Below, piece after piece: positions 23,196 to 30,215 of a stretch of 34,117 bases of DNA. Every line of letters begins with the position of its first letter. Position 1 is the stretch's first letter. The notes under the pieces are model-generated. The model was not told the DNA's origin and did no database searches. It worked only from the letters and a program-made list of their open reading frames with translations. Both the position numbers and the translations under genes were made by a program. This DNA is from Acidimicrobiia bacterium (lineage in GTDB: Bacteria; Actinomycetota; Acidimicrobiia; Acidimicrobiales; CAIXPF01): NCBI GenBank assembly GCA_009377505.1, contig WHTX01000015.1, forward strand, positions 1 through 34,117, read 5' to 3'.

Positions 23196-23628
23196 TCACC
23201 AGCTGAGCGCCGCCGCCAGGTTGTCGCCCAGGTACCCGCGCAGCACGTCGTCGTAGAGGCCCAGCTTTCGAGCCTCGGCGAGGCAGCGGGCGGCGTCGAG
23301 GAGCGGGTGGTCGCTGGCGAAGAAGACCCGGCCGGCGCCGCGGCGGCTCGACATGAACTCCACCACCGACGGCTCGATGTACTTGGGGAGGTAGGCCGAG
23401 GGTCATCAGGTAGAGGCTGGGGAACTTCATCATCAGCCTCTACCTGATGACCCTCCCACGGGTGGCCCATGTGGGCCGCCACGACGGTCAGCTCGGGGAA
23501 GTCGGCGCAGATCTCCTCCAGCAGCAACGGGTGCTGATACTTGGACGGCCTCGGCGGGCCGAAGATGCCCACGTTGCACGCCAGCGCCAACCCGACCTCG
23601 GCGAGCGTCGCGTAGATGGCGTAGAGCC
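23196..23628 (-). pseudogene. Amidohydrolase (metal-dependent hydrolase) pseudogene
   Basis: Read leftward, pieces of an amidohydrolase_2-type protein appear in changing frames: YATLAEVGLALACNVGIFG, KYQHPLLLEEICADFPEL and VVAAHMGHPW in one frame. MMKFPSLYLMT follows in another. YLPKYIEPSVVEFMSSRRG, RVFFASDHPLLDAARCLAEA and GYLGDNLAAALSW-stop come in a third. The N-terminal half of the barrel is missing; upstream of ~23630 the sequence is unrelated. The first frame break is at the perfect inverted repeat 23398-23455, which has replaced the codons between HPW and MMKFP. The second is a one-base insertion after LMT. It cannot encode an enzyme. Confidence 0.88.
23398..23455. repeat. Perfect 22-bp inverted repeat with 14-nt loop
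   Basis: Arms 23398-23419 and 23434-23455 are exact reverse complements; the loop is 23420-23433. The right arm is the native amidohydrolase coding sequence (SLYLMT), and the left arm is its inverted copy overwriting neighbouring codons. Confidence 0.95.
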
Positions 23629-23633
23629 ATCAA

Positions 23634-23807
23634 GCAGAGCCGGCTCCGCCGTCCACCAGTTCGACGAGCACCAGTTCGGTCGCCAGCACGGAGGGGAGCA
23701 CCCGCGCCCTGGAGGCGAGGGCCAGGATCGCAATTCGGCGCGAGGCGGAACCGGAGCGGCCCCCGCCACCGACGCCGTCGGAGCTCGTGGGGTGCAGTTC
23801 CTCCCGG
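23634..23807. other. Gap between amidohydrolase pseudogene and CDGSH gene, including GCGGAACC element copy 2 (23731-23752)
   Basis: No convincing gene is present. The core 23731-23752 reads AATTCGG..GC..GGCGGAACC and differs at two of 21 positions from the copy at 28401-28423. A leftward ORF across this stretch has no recognisable motif. Confidence 0.55.
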
Positions 23808-24029
23808 TCAGCCCTCCTGCTGGACGGCCCGCTCGGCGGCGGCGAAGCCGATCTGGGAGTGGGTGCCGTCGCAGAAGGGCTTGGTCGTCGATCCCCCACA
23901 GCGGCACAGCGCCACCGCGGCGGCCTCGACGCGGTACTCCTTGCCGTCCGGGTCCTGGATCGTCACCGGGCCCCGCACGATGTAGGGCCCGTTCTCCCTG
24001 GTCTTGATGGTCACTGCGTCCTCGGCCAT
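23808..24029 (-). CDS. CDGSH iron-sulfur domain protein
   Basis: The product has 73 residues. It contains the complete cluster motif C42-R-C44-GGS-TTK-P-F-C53-DG-T-H57, i.e. C-x-C-x2-[ST]-x3-P-x-C-D-G-[SAT]-H, preceded by the usual short N-terminal strand region (GPYIVRGPVTI). Such proteins hold a redox-active 2Fe-2S cluster with three Cys and one His. ATG 24029 is preferred to the ORF start at 24044, which adds an unusual MYTRA prefix. It is a stand-alone gene divergent from the nuclease gene at 24188. Confidence 0.92.
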   Translation of the reverse strand: MAEDAVTIKTRENGPYIVRGPVTIQDPDGKEYRVEAAAVALCRCGGSTTKPFCDGTHSQIGFAAAERAVQQEG

Positions 24030-24131
24030 GGCCCTGGTGTACACCGCCAGCCAGGGGCCGTGCCCGCGATCGGCCCCTGCCAGGGCCGCGACCTCACCGG
24101 GTCGAGGTCGATGAGCGCCCCCGACGTTGCC

Positions 24132-24178
24132 TCAGGGGAGATGGCGGTAGCCGTCATCCCTCTCGTCGCCGAGCCGAT
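24132..24178 (+). repeat. Dispersed repeat L, copy 2
   Basis: This is the counterpart of 11208-11250 (shared GGAGATGGCG and CCGTCATC blocks). It ends 9 bp before the GTG start of the nuclease gene, so it may include that gene's promoter or leader. Confidence 0.55.
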
Positions 24179-24187
24179 GGGAAGGGC

Positions 24188-25054
24188 GTGCAGCACCGTC
24201 TCCTGCTCCTGGGGCTGGCCCTCGTCGCCGTCGCGCTCACGGCGTGCGGCGACGCCAGCGGGAGGCTCGCCGACAAGTCCGCGGCTGGTCCGACCAGCGG
24301 GCTCGACGCGCTCGAGGTGCTCTCCGACCTCGCCATCGAGGCCCAGCACCTGGCGGCGCCTGCCTACGGTCGTGACCAGTGGCCGCACTGGCTCGACGCC
24401 GACGGCGACGGCTGCGACACGCGGGACGAGGTCCTGCTCGACGAGGCGGCGGTCGTCCCGGCCGCCGGTGCCGGGTGCACGCTCGACGGCGGGCGCTGGG
24501 TGTCGGCCTTCGACCACAGGCACACGGCCGACGCTGTCGCGTTGGACGTCGACCACCTGGTCTCCCTCGCCGAAGCACATCGCTCCGGGGGTTGGGCGTG
24601 GGACGAGGAGGAGAAGGCGGCCTACGCCAACGACCTCGACGACCCCCGCACGCTCGTCGCCGTCGCCGCCTCGTCCAACCGGGCCAAGGGCGACCGGGAC
24701 CCCGCGGGCTGGCTGCCCGAGGAAGGCGTGTGCCGGTACGCCGCCGACTGGGTCGCCGTGAAGGCCCGATGGGGCCTCTCCGTTGACGCGGAGGAAGCCA
24801 CGACGCTGTCCGACCTCCTGGTCGATCCCTGTGCGGGCACGACGGTGGCCCCATGGCCGCCACCGAGCACGGGGGACGGTGGTGCCGCGCCGCCCTCCAC
24901 CAGTGGGGTACCAGTACCTCTCGTGCCCGCCGGTGCCGACCCGTTCCCGAACTGCTCGGCGGCACGCGCCGTCGGCGCCGCGCCCCTCCACCAAGGCGAG
25001 CCCGGGTACGGCGCTCACCTCGACGGCGACGGCGACGGCACCGCCTGCGAGTGA
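24188..25054 (+). CDS. Lipoprotein nuclease with HNH (GmrSD/DUF1524-type) and excalibur domains
   Basis: The product has 288 residues. The N-terminus is a lipoprotein signal (MQHRLLLLGLALVAVALTAC, lipobox LTAC with C20). The nuclease core has GDGCDTRDEVLL, the metal/catalytic motif DVDHLVSLAEAH (D122, H123), YANDLDDPRTLVAV, SSNRAKGDRDPAGWLP (N164) and paired Cys typical of exported HNH endonucleases. After a Pro/Ser linker, the last ~36 residues (FPNCSAARAVG, PGYGAHLDGDGDGTACE) are an excalibur calcium-binding domain. GTG 24188 has GGGAAGG just upstream. It is predicted to act on nucleic acid outside the membrane, in nutrient scavenging or DNA uptake processing, or in competition. It lies between dispersed repeats. 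Confidence 0.92.
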   Translation: MQHRLLLLGLALVAVALTACGDASGRLADKSAAGPTSGLDALEVLSDLAIEAQHLAAPAYGRDQWPHWLDADGDGCDTRDEVLLDEAAVVPAAGAGCTLDGGRWVSAFDHRHTADAVALDVDHLVSLAEAHRSGGWAWDEEEKAAYANDLDDPRTLVAVAASSNRAKGDRDPAGWLPEEGVCRYAADWVAVKARWGLSVDAEEATTLSDLLVDPCAGTTVAPWPPPSTGDGGAAPPSTSGVPVPLVPAGADPFPNCSAARAVGAAPLHQGEPGYGAHLDGDGDGTACE

Positions 25055-25086
25055 GCCTGGGCTCGATTCGTCGCAGAGCGGAACCA
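25049..25086 (+). repeat. Dispersed GCGGAACC element, copy 3 (extended form)
   Basis: The sequence matches 11262-11300 over ~38 bp (GAGCCTGGGC followed by GATTCGTCGC and AGCGGAACCA), with one insertion and few mismatches. It begins at the stop codon of the nuclease gene and ends 78 bp before mazE. Confidence 0.65.
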
Positions 25087-25135
25087 CGCTGGGGCCAGCG
25101 ACGCACCGTTCGCTGCTCGAAGGCACAAAGCCACG

Positions 25136-25155
25136 GTATGCCCGTGGGGGCATAC
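25136..25155 (+). promoter_or_regulatory. Palindromic operator of the first mazEF-like module
   Basis: GTATGCCC and GGGCATAC form a perfect 8-bp inverted repeat with a 4-nt spacer, and a half site (GGTATGCG) follows at 25162. CATACT (25151-25156) could be the -10 box, 7 nt before ATG 25164, which implies a leaderless mRNA. Antitoxin autoregulation is likely. Confidence 0.6.
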
Positions 25156-25163
25156 TGGGCGGT

Positions 25164-25388
25164 ATGCGTGACTCGACTACCGTTCGTTTGTCAACAAGGA
25201 CGCGTCACGAACTTCGCCGGCTCGCCGACGCCGACGGCGTGACCCTCGACCAGGCGATCGCCGCGCTGGTGCGCGCCGAGCGACAGCGCCGCATGGGCGA
25301 GGCGCTCGCCGCGGCCGAAGTCACCGCGGCTGACACGTCCTGGCTCGAGCTCGGGCTCCGCACGGTGGCGGACGATGCGAGCCGGTGA
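25164..25388 (+). CDS. MazE-like antitoxin
   Basis: The product has 74 residues. The N-terminus STTVRLSTRTRHELRRLAD followed by DGVTLDQAIAALVRAE is a ribbon-helix-helix-type DNA-binding segment. The acidic C-terminus (TAADTSWLELGLRTVADDA) would neutralise the toxin. It starts at ATG 25164 directly behind the palindromic operator. Its last 14 nt overlap the toxin start. Confidence 0.85.
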   Translation: MRDSTTVRLSTRTRHELRRLADADGVTLDQAIAALVRAERQRRMGEALAAAEVTAADTSWLELGLRTVADDASR

Positions 25389-25710
25389 CGTCGTGCGCAT
25401 CGACTTCGGCGTCCCCATCGGGAGCGAGCCCGGCTTCGTCCGGCCCGCTGTGGTGGTGACGGCCGATCTCGTCCTCGAGGCGCGCCCGCGGACGATCCAC
25501 GTCGTCCCCATCACGAGCAACACGCGCCGTCGACTTCCCACCGAGGTGCCGGTGAGTGCGGCCGCGCTCGACCGCCCGTCGGCCGCCCAGTGCCACCTCT
25601 GCACCGTGGTGAGGATCCAGCGGGTCGAGGAGGGCGACTTCGGTGAGATCGGTGCCGCGGCGCTCGCTGAGGTGCGCTCTCTCCTCGGCGACCTGCTCGA
25701 CATCGGGTAG
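25375..25710 (+). CDS. mazF: MazF/PemK-type endoribonuclease toxin
   Basis: The product has 111 residues. Family marks are RAGDVVRIDFGVPIGSEPG, FVRPAVVVTADL, the core strand HVVPITSNTRRRLPTEVPV, and the Ser-containing segment SAAQCHLCTVVRIQRVE. The catalytic Arg and Thr positions of MazF (RPAVVV, PITSN) are kept, so it should be an mRNA-cleaving toxin. The start overlaps the antitoxin stop, giving coupled translation. Confidence 0.92.
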   Translation: MRAGDVVRIDFGVPIGSEPGFVRPAVVVTADLVLEARPRTIHVVPITSNTRRRLPTEVPVSAAALDRPSAAQCHLCTVVRIQRVEEGDFGEIGAAALAEVRSLLGDLLDIG

Positions 25711-25749
25711 GCGAACCAGCGGCCGATCTCGAGCTCGGTGTGGTCGGCA

Positions 25750-25852
25750 CCTTGCCCAAGCCCATCCCGACGACTCCGTGGGTCGTTCGGCCCGCACCGC
25801 CCACGCCCCCGACGGAGCGCTCCCGAGGGTGCCACTGCCACCGTCCGACGCC
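25750..25852 (+). pseudogene. Decayed copy of the 5' end of the 11328 stalk-protein gene
   Basis: About 90 bases from CCATCCCGACG onward align with 11331-11417 at roughly 87% identity by eye, with one indel in a C-run (6 versus 5) that breaks the frame. The remnant reads PIPTTPWVVRPAPPTPP, against TIPTSPWGAPPAPSTPP in the intact gene. There is no ATG and no downstream domain. Together with the leader-like elements at 24132 and 25049 it marks an old paralogous locus. Confidence 0.75.
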
Positions 25853-26298
25853 TGAGGACGCCGTAGGCCGGGACGTCGACCGGTCCGGCGGGTGCAGTTC
25901 ACGCCGCTGGCCGCGGGGGCTGGTGCACCCAGGAGTAGCCGGGAAGCTGGCGCACCCCGGCTCGGGTGCGGTTCGTGCCGCTCAGCGGCACAGGCGCACT
26001 CGGGGCCCGGAGGGCGAAGCGGCGAGTCTCGCGACAGCCGCGAAGAGCCCGCCTGAGCTCGCCGCCGACGAGGCGGTGAGATCGGCGGCCCGGGCCCGGG
26101 ACTGCCCGTGCACCTGGTGTCGACCGATCCGCCGCCGTGGCGGCCCCCGTCCCGCTTGCGCTGCTTCGCCGCCCGTCGTTCGCGATTGCGTTGCCCCCAT
26201 GCCCGCGATCATCGCTGCCGGGTGTGACGGCTTGGGTGATGGCCCCTGACCTGCTTCGCCGACCCGCCGACCGCCTCAGCGGCACCGTACATCCGAGT
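25853..26298. other. Stretch without a supported gene
   Basis: ORFs exist on both strands, but none shows a motif, a Shine-Dalgarno sequence or plausible composition. GTGCCGC and GCGGCAC (25975-25991) form a 7-bp hairpin with a 3-nt loop. It is probably decayed DNA between two toxin-antitoxin modules. Confidence 0.5.
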
Positions 26299-26598
26299 TC
26301 AGCTGGTGATGGCGCGGACCGCCCGTCGGGCCTGGCGGAGCGTCTCGGCGCCAGCCCATTCGACGCGCTCGAGCAGCCGGTCGATCGCCAAGGTACCGAG
26401 TTGGTTGACGGCGACGGCCCGGTTCTCCGTGAGGGGGATGTGCCAGGGCCTGGGTGGGACGGGGGCCGTCAGGAGCACGGGCGCGACGATCGCCCGTTCT
26501 GCGAGGCGGTGGAACCTCGAGTCCGAGATGACGAAGACGAGCCGTCGTGCTTCCTCGCCACGATCGGCCAGCCAGATGTCGCCGGCGGCGGCTGTCAA
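26299..26598 (-). CDS. MazF/PemK-type toxin, second module
   Basis: The product has 99 residues: GDIWLADRGEEARRLVFVIS, DSRFHRLAERAIVAPVL, WHIPLTENRAVAVNQLGTLA and a C-terminal helix (WAGAETLRQARRAVRAI). This is the MazF/PemK barrel in the short version without an obvious RPVVV motif. The start overlaps the antitoxin stop as ATGA. It is read toward the gene-free stretch 25853-26298. The family is likely; cleavage specificity is unknown. Confidence 0.85.
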   Translation of the reverse strand: MTAAAGDIWLADRGEEARRLVFVISDSRFHRLAERAIVAPVLLTAPVPPRPWHIPLTENRAVAVNQLGTLAIDRLLERVEWAGAETLRQARRAVRAITS

Positions 26599-26828
26599 CG
26601 GAGAGCGTCCATCCAGCCGTCGACCTCGGCCTCGATGCGCTTGCGCTCGGCGCGCTGTTCGGCGGTCTCGGCGGCAGCCGCCGCCTCCGCCTCAGTCCAG
26701 AACTGCTGCGCCTCGTAGGCGTCCAGGGCGGCGACGACGACGTCCTCGAGCGAGTCGCCTTCGGCGGCCAGCGCCCGGAGACGGTCGCGGGTGGCGGTCG
26801 CGATCTTCATCGTCGTCACGTCTGCCAT
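26595..26828 (-). CDS. Antitoxin of the second MazF-like module
   Basis: The product has 77 residues: TTMKIATATRDRLRALAAEG followed by SLEDVVVAALDAYE is ribbon-helix-helix-like. A long Ala/Glu-rich helix (EAEAAAAAETAEQRAERKRI) and DGWMDALR follow. It overlaps the toxin by 4 nt. On the coding strand TATACT (26840-26835) lies 6 nt before the ATG, so the transcript is probably leaderless. Confidence 0.85.
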   Translation of the reverse strand: MADVTTMKIATATRDRLRALAAEGDSLEDVVVAALDAYEAQQFWTEAEAAAAAETAEQRAERKRIEAEVDGWMDALR

Positions 26829-26834
26829 ACCGGA

Positions 26835-26840
26835 AGTATA
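26835..26840 (-). promoter_or_regulatory. Candidate -10 box of the second mazEF-like module
   Basis: TATACT on the - strand is followed by 6 nt and then ATG 26828. It overlaps a GTATAC palindrome that may be part of an antitoxin operator. Confidence 0.5.
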
Positions 26841-26955
26841 CGTGTGGTCTGGTGTGGAGGTGGATGACCTGCGGGGTACGGTAGTTCCATGCCTGCTACT
26901 CAGTGGGCGAGGAGCGTCTCTGGGGCGTGGTCCGGGAGAAGAAGGGCATCGGGAC

Positions 26956-26969
26956 TAGCATCCCTGTCC
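26956..26969 (+). promoter_or_regulatory. Candidate -10 box deciding the start at 26970
   Basis: TAGCAT (26956-26961) lies 8 nt before GTG 26970, with no Shine-Dalgarno sequence between. It supports a leaderless start there. Confidence 0.4.
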
Positions 26970-28289
26970 GTGACCGGTGGACGACCGCCCGCGGCCGGCC
27001 CCCGGGTCGAGCTCGACCCCCTGCCTCCCGGCCGGACGCGCCCGGGCCGCCGGGCGAGCCTGTCCGAGGCCTTCGACGCCATCCCCAGCGGCGCCCGGGT
27101 GTACATCGCCCCGACCTGCGGCTTGCCGGTCACCCTGGTCGACGGGCTCACCGAGGCGCGGGACCGTTGGCGCGCCCTCGAGCTGGTGACCGACTACCTC
27201 ATCGGGGCGCTCTCGCCCTTCGGCGCGCCCGGGGCTCCCTTCACGCTCACCAGCCTCCAGCCGACGCCGGCGGTGGAGCCCATGCGGAAGGCCGGCGCCC
27301 TGCGCTCCGTCTCCGCCAGCTACTCGCAGTTCGCCCGGCTCCTGTCACCGCAGGGGCCGCTGCCGGTCGACGTGGCCCTCGTCCAGGTGAGCCCGCCCGG
27401 GCCCGACGGGCGCTTCAGCCTCGGTGTGTCGGGCGGGGTCACCACCGAGATCGTGCGCACCGCGGCCCTGGTCATCGCCGAGGTGAACCCGGCCATGCCC
27501 TACACCTTCGGGGCCACGGAGTGCGACCGTTCGGCCTTCGACCTGCTCGTCGAGGTCGAGCACCCCCTTGTCGAGCTGGCCGTGCCCCGACCCGACGAGA
27601 CGGCCCGGGCCATCGGCGCCCACGCCGCCGCGCAGGTCGTCGACGGGGCGACGCTGCAGTTCGGCATCGGCGCCATCCCCGAGAGCGTGCTGGCCCAGCT
27701 GGGCGACCGGTCCGACCTGGGCCTGCACGGCGGCATGGTGGGCGACACGGTCGTCGACCTCGTCGAAGCGGGAGTCCTCACCGGCCGTCGCAAGAGCCTC
27801 GACCCCGGCCTGTTGGTCGTGGCCGGCGTGATCGGCACCCGCCGCGCCTTCGACTGGGTGCACCGCAACCCCCAGGTGTGCACTGTCAGCTCCGCCTACA
27901 GCCACGGAGTGCCCGTGCTCGCCCGCCAGGCTCGCTTCACCGCCATCAACTCCGCCCTCGAGGTAGCGCTCGACGGGTCGGTCAACGCCGAGGTGGCGGG
28001 CGACCGTGTCCTCTCCGGCCCCGGCGGGCAGCCCGACTTCGCCCTGGGCGCCGACCTGGCCCCCGAGGGGTGCGGTGTCGTTGCCCTCCCGTCGGTGGCC
28101 GCCGGTGGCACGCTGTCGCGCATCGTCCGGCAACTGGCTGCCGGGACGCCAACCACCGTGGCTCGCTACCTGGTCGATCGGGTGGTGACCGAGTACGGCG
28201 TGGCCCGGCTGCGGGGGCGCTCGGGCGAGGAGCGGGCCGAGGCGCTCACCGCCATCGCCCACCCCGACCACCGCGCCGGCCTGGGCTGA
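26970..28289 (+). CDS. Acetyl-CoA hydrolase/transferase-family protein (4-hydroxybutyrate CoA-transferase-like)
   Basis: The product has 439 residues covering both family halves: LVIAEVNPAMPYTFG, QFGIGAIPESVLAQLGDRSD, VVDLVEAGVLTGRRKSLDPG, NPQVCTVSSAYSH, FTAINSALEVALDGSVNAEV, SGPGGQPDFALGA, GTLSRIV, then VVTEYGVARLRGRSGEERAE and AIAHPDHRAGL. Family enzymes move CoA between carboxylates through a glutamyl thioester. Where many members have H-[ST]-E-M, this protein has LHGGM, so the nucleophile may be absent or elsewhere. I placed the start at GTG 26970 (leaderless -10 box); ATG 26889 adds 27 poor residues. It probably belongs to carboxylic acid catabolism with the other CoA genes of the window. 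Confidence 0.9.
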   Translation: MTGGRPPAAGPRVELDPLPPGRTRPGRRASLSEAFDAIPSGARVYIAPTCGLPVTLVDGLTEARDRWRALELVTDYLIGALSPFGAPGAPFTLTSLQPTPAVEPMRKAGALRSVSASYSQFARLLSPQGPLPVDVALVQVSPPGPDGRFSLGVSGGVTTEIVRTAALVIAEVNPAMPYTFGATECDRSAFDLLVEVEHPLVELAVPRPDETARAIGAHAAAQVVDGATLQFGIGAIPESVLAQLGDRSDLGLHGGMVGDTVVDLVEAGVLTGRRKSLDPGLLVVAGVIGTRRAFDWVHRNPQVCTVSSAYSHGVPVLARQARFTAINSALEVALDGSVNAEVAGDRVLSGPGGQPDFALGADLAPEGCGVVALPSVAAGGTLSRIVRQLAAGTPTTVARYLVDRVVTEYGVARLRGRSGEERAEALTAIAHPDHRAGLG

Positions 28290-28549
28290 GCGACGGCGGC
28301 AGCCGGAGCCGACGGAGGCGTGGGGCCGATCCTGCCCAGCGGTGACGTCGGAGCACCCCGGGAGAAGCCATCGGCCCGTCGACCGACACGAGTCAGCACC
28401 GAATTCGGTGCAAGGCGGAACCACACTCGGCCCCTTGCACGCGTCACGTGGCGCGTCCGGGGATCGGGAGGACCACTGACGGCCTAGATCACCCACCCCC
28501 ATGGAGCCGCGAGGAGCGCCCCGCCTACTTACTGCCGCCGGCGGCACCC
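28290..28549. other. Intergenic stretch with GCGGAACC element copy 4 (28401-28423)
   Basis: No gene is supported here. The core 28401-28423 (GAATTCGG..GC..GGCGGAACCA) is the fourth + strand copy of the dispersed element. CAACAT at 28554-28559 may be a -10 box for the following gene. Confidence 0.5.
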
Positions 28550-30175
28550 ATGGCAACATGCAGCCATGGCGACCACGAGCGGGCCGGCCCGGGGGGGAGG
28601 AAGGCCGGCACGAGGGGGGCCAAGCCAGAGCGGGTCCGGCTGCGGATCGGGAACCTGGCCAAGGCGGTGCTGGTCAGCCGGCAGGCGTACCAGGACCCGA
28701 AGGACGCCCTCAACGAGTTCGTCTCCAACGCCGCCGACGAGTACGCCGAGGGCGACCATCGCGGCGAGCGCATCCGCGTCCTCCTTCGCCGCCGCGGCGT
28801 CCGGCCAGTGATCGTCGTCGACGACGACGGCCGGGGCATGTCCCCCGACCGCCGCCGCGAGGTGACCCGCAACCTCTTCGAATCGGCCAAGGCCGGCGAC
28901 GACCGCACGCTGGGCGAGAAGGCGATCGGCATCCTCGCCTTCCAGCAGCTCGGCGGGCGCTGCGACGTCGTCTCCCGCGCCGACGGCTCGACCGAGACCT
29001 GGGCGCTCCGTCTCTCCCGCGGCCAGGCCGACGCCCAGCTCGAGCGGGAGCGTCGCCGCGCCCGGGCCACGCCAGGCACCACCGTCTACCTCTCCGACCT
29101 CGACCCTGACGTGCTGCGCGTCCTCACCCAGCGCAAGGTCGTCGACTACCTGCGCGCCCGGCGTAGCGCCGCCCTGGCCCGGGGCGACTACGGCATCGAG
29201 GTCGTCGAGGGCCGCAGCGTCGAGCTCGTCACCCCCGAGCGCCCCGACGGCATCCGCCTCGAGGTGCCCGCCCGCTCGACCCTCTGGGGGAAGATCGAGT
29301 TCGCGCTGTACGTGGCGCCCCCGGACGGCAAGCGCCGGCGGGTAGCCGTCGTGGGCCGGGCGGGCACGTCGATCATCGAGCACCTGTGCGAGCTGGACGA
29401 GTTTTCCGGCCCGCCCTGGGACTCCGACCAGGTCTCGGGCCAGATCGCCTTCCCTGCGTTGCACCAGACGGCCGGTCGGCGGGCGGTGCTGCGCGACCGG
29501 GACGCCTTCCCCGTCTTCGTCGACGCCCTGCGGGCGGTCACCCCCGCCGTGGCCCGCGCCGTCGAACGGGTCGCGCGGGAGATCGACGAGCGGACCTCGG
29601 AGCGGCTGGCCGACGCCGTCCGCCGGGTGTTCGGCCGGGTGCTCAAGGAGCTGACCGAGCTCGACAACCCCATGCGCAGCCAGCTCTGGGACCTCGACCC
29701 GAGCGGCTCTGGCGACGCCACCCGGGGCGGTGGGGGGGAGGGGGAGGAGCCCCTGGGCGGCGGCCGGGACGGCACCGAGCGGGAAGGCCCCGGTCTCGAC
29801 GAGCTGCTGCCCCCGCCCAGCGATCCGGTGAGCGCGCCGCCACCGTCCGCCGCAGAGGCGAGCGACGGGAAGGGTGACGCGGGTCGAAGGCAACGGACCT
29901 CGGCGCTGCCCTCCCTGGCGGTCGACCCCGAGCCCGGCTCCGCCCGCTCACGCTTCGACCCCGATCGGGGCATGGTCCTCTACAACGACCGCCACGCCGA
30001 CTACCTCCTGGTCAAGGACGACGAGGCCGCCGTGCTCGACTACCTGGCCACGCTGGTGGCCAAGGAGTACGTGGTCTACAACAACCCGCGGGCCCAGCCG
30101 GACGAGCTGGCCGAGGAGATGGTGCGCCTGCTCGTGCGAGTCCGCCGCCACCTCCCCCGGCGACCGAGCAGGTAG
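28550..30175 (+). CDS. GHKL-fold ATPase (Hsp90/MutL-like HATPase)
   Basis: The product has ~541 residues from ATG 28550. The Bergerat ATP-binding motifs are complete: N-box ALNEFVSNAADEY, G1 box VDDDGRGMS and G2 box LGEKAIGILAFQQLGG. A middle region (LWGKIEFALYV, GRAGTSIIEHLCEL), a long acidic/Gly/Pro linker and a conserved-looking C-terminal end (LYNDRHADYLLVKDDEAAVL and following) come after. The ATPase is probably a conformational clamp; the partner is unknown. The start is uncertain. ATG 28566, in another frame, is preceded by CAACAT at 6 nt, and one missing G in the 7-G run at 28591-28597 would join it to this frame as MATTSGPARGG with the basic segment retained. Function beyond ATP binding is unassigned. 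Confidence 0.85.
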   Translation: MATCSHGDHERAGPGGRKAGTRGAKPERVRLRIGNLAKAVLVSRQAYQDPKDALNEFVSNAADEYAEGDHRGERIRVLLRRRGVRPVIVVDDDGRGMSPDRRREVTRNLFESAKAGDDRTLGEKAIGILAFQQLGGRCDVVSRADGSTETWALRLSRGQADAQLERERRRARATPGTTVYLSDLDPDVLRVLTQRKVVDYLRARRSAALARGDYGIEVVEGRSVELVTPERPDGIRLEVPARSTLWGKIEFALYVAPPDGKRRRVAVVGRAGTSIIEHLCELDEFSGPPWDSDQVSGQIAFPALHQTAGRRAVLRDRDAFPVFVDALRAVTPAVARAVERVAREIDERTSERLADAVRRVFGRVLKELTELDNPMRSQLWDLDPSGSGDATRGGGGEGEEPLGGGRDGTEREGPGLDELLPPPSDPVSAPPPSAAEASDGKGDAGRRQRTSALPSLAVDPEPGSARSRFDPDRGMVLYNDRHADYLLVKDDEAAVLDYLATLVAKEYVVYNNPRAQPDELAEEMVRLLVRVRRHLPRRPSR

Positions 30176-30215
30176 CCTCCCCCGCCGGCGGCTGGCCTTT
30201 GGGGGAGGACGACCG

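Noticed and set aside
23630-23899. 89-residue - strand ORF upstream of the amidohydrolase pseudogene, faintly PIN-like
   Set aside because: It overlaps the CDGSH gene on the same strand in another frame, and no catalytic motif can be identified.
25899-26285. 128-residue - strand ORF between the two mazEF-like modules
   Set aside because: No Shine-Dalgarno sequence, no motif and unusual Arg/Pro composition; it looks like decayed DNA.
24132-28423. Dispersed elements considered as IS ends or integron attC sites
   Set aside because: No transposase or integrase, no terminal inverted repeats and no attC-like hairpin were seen, so only a repeat family is claimed.
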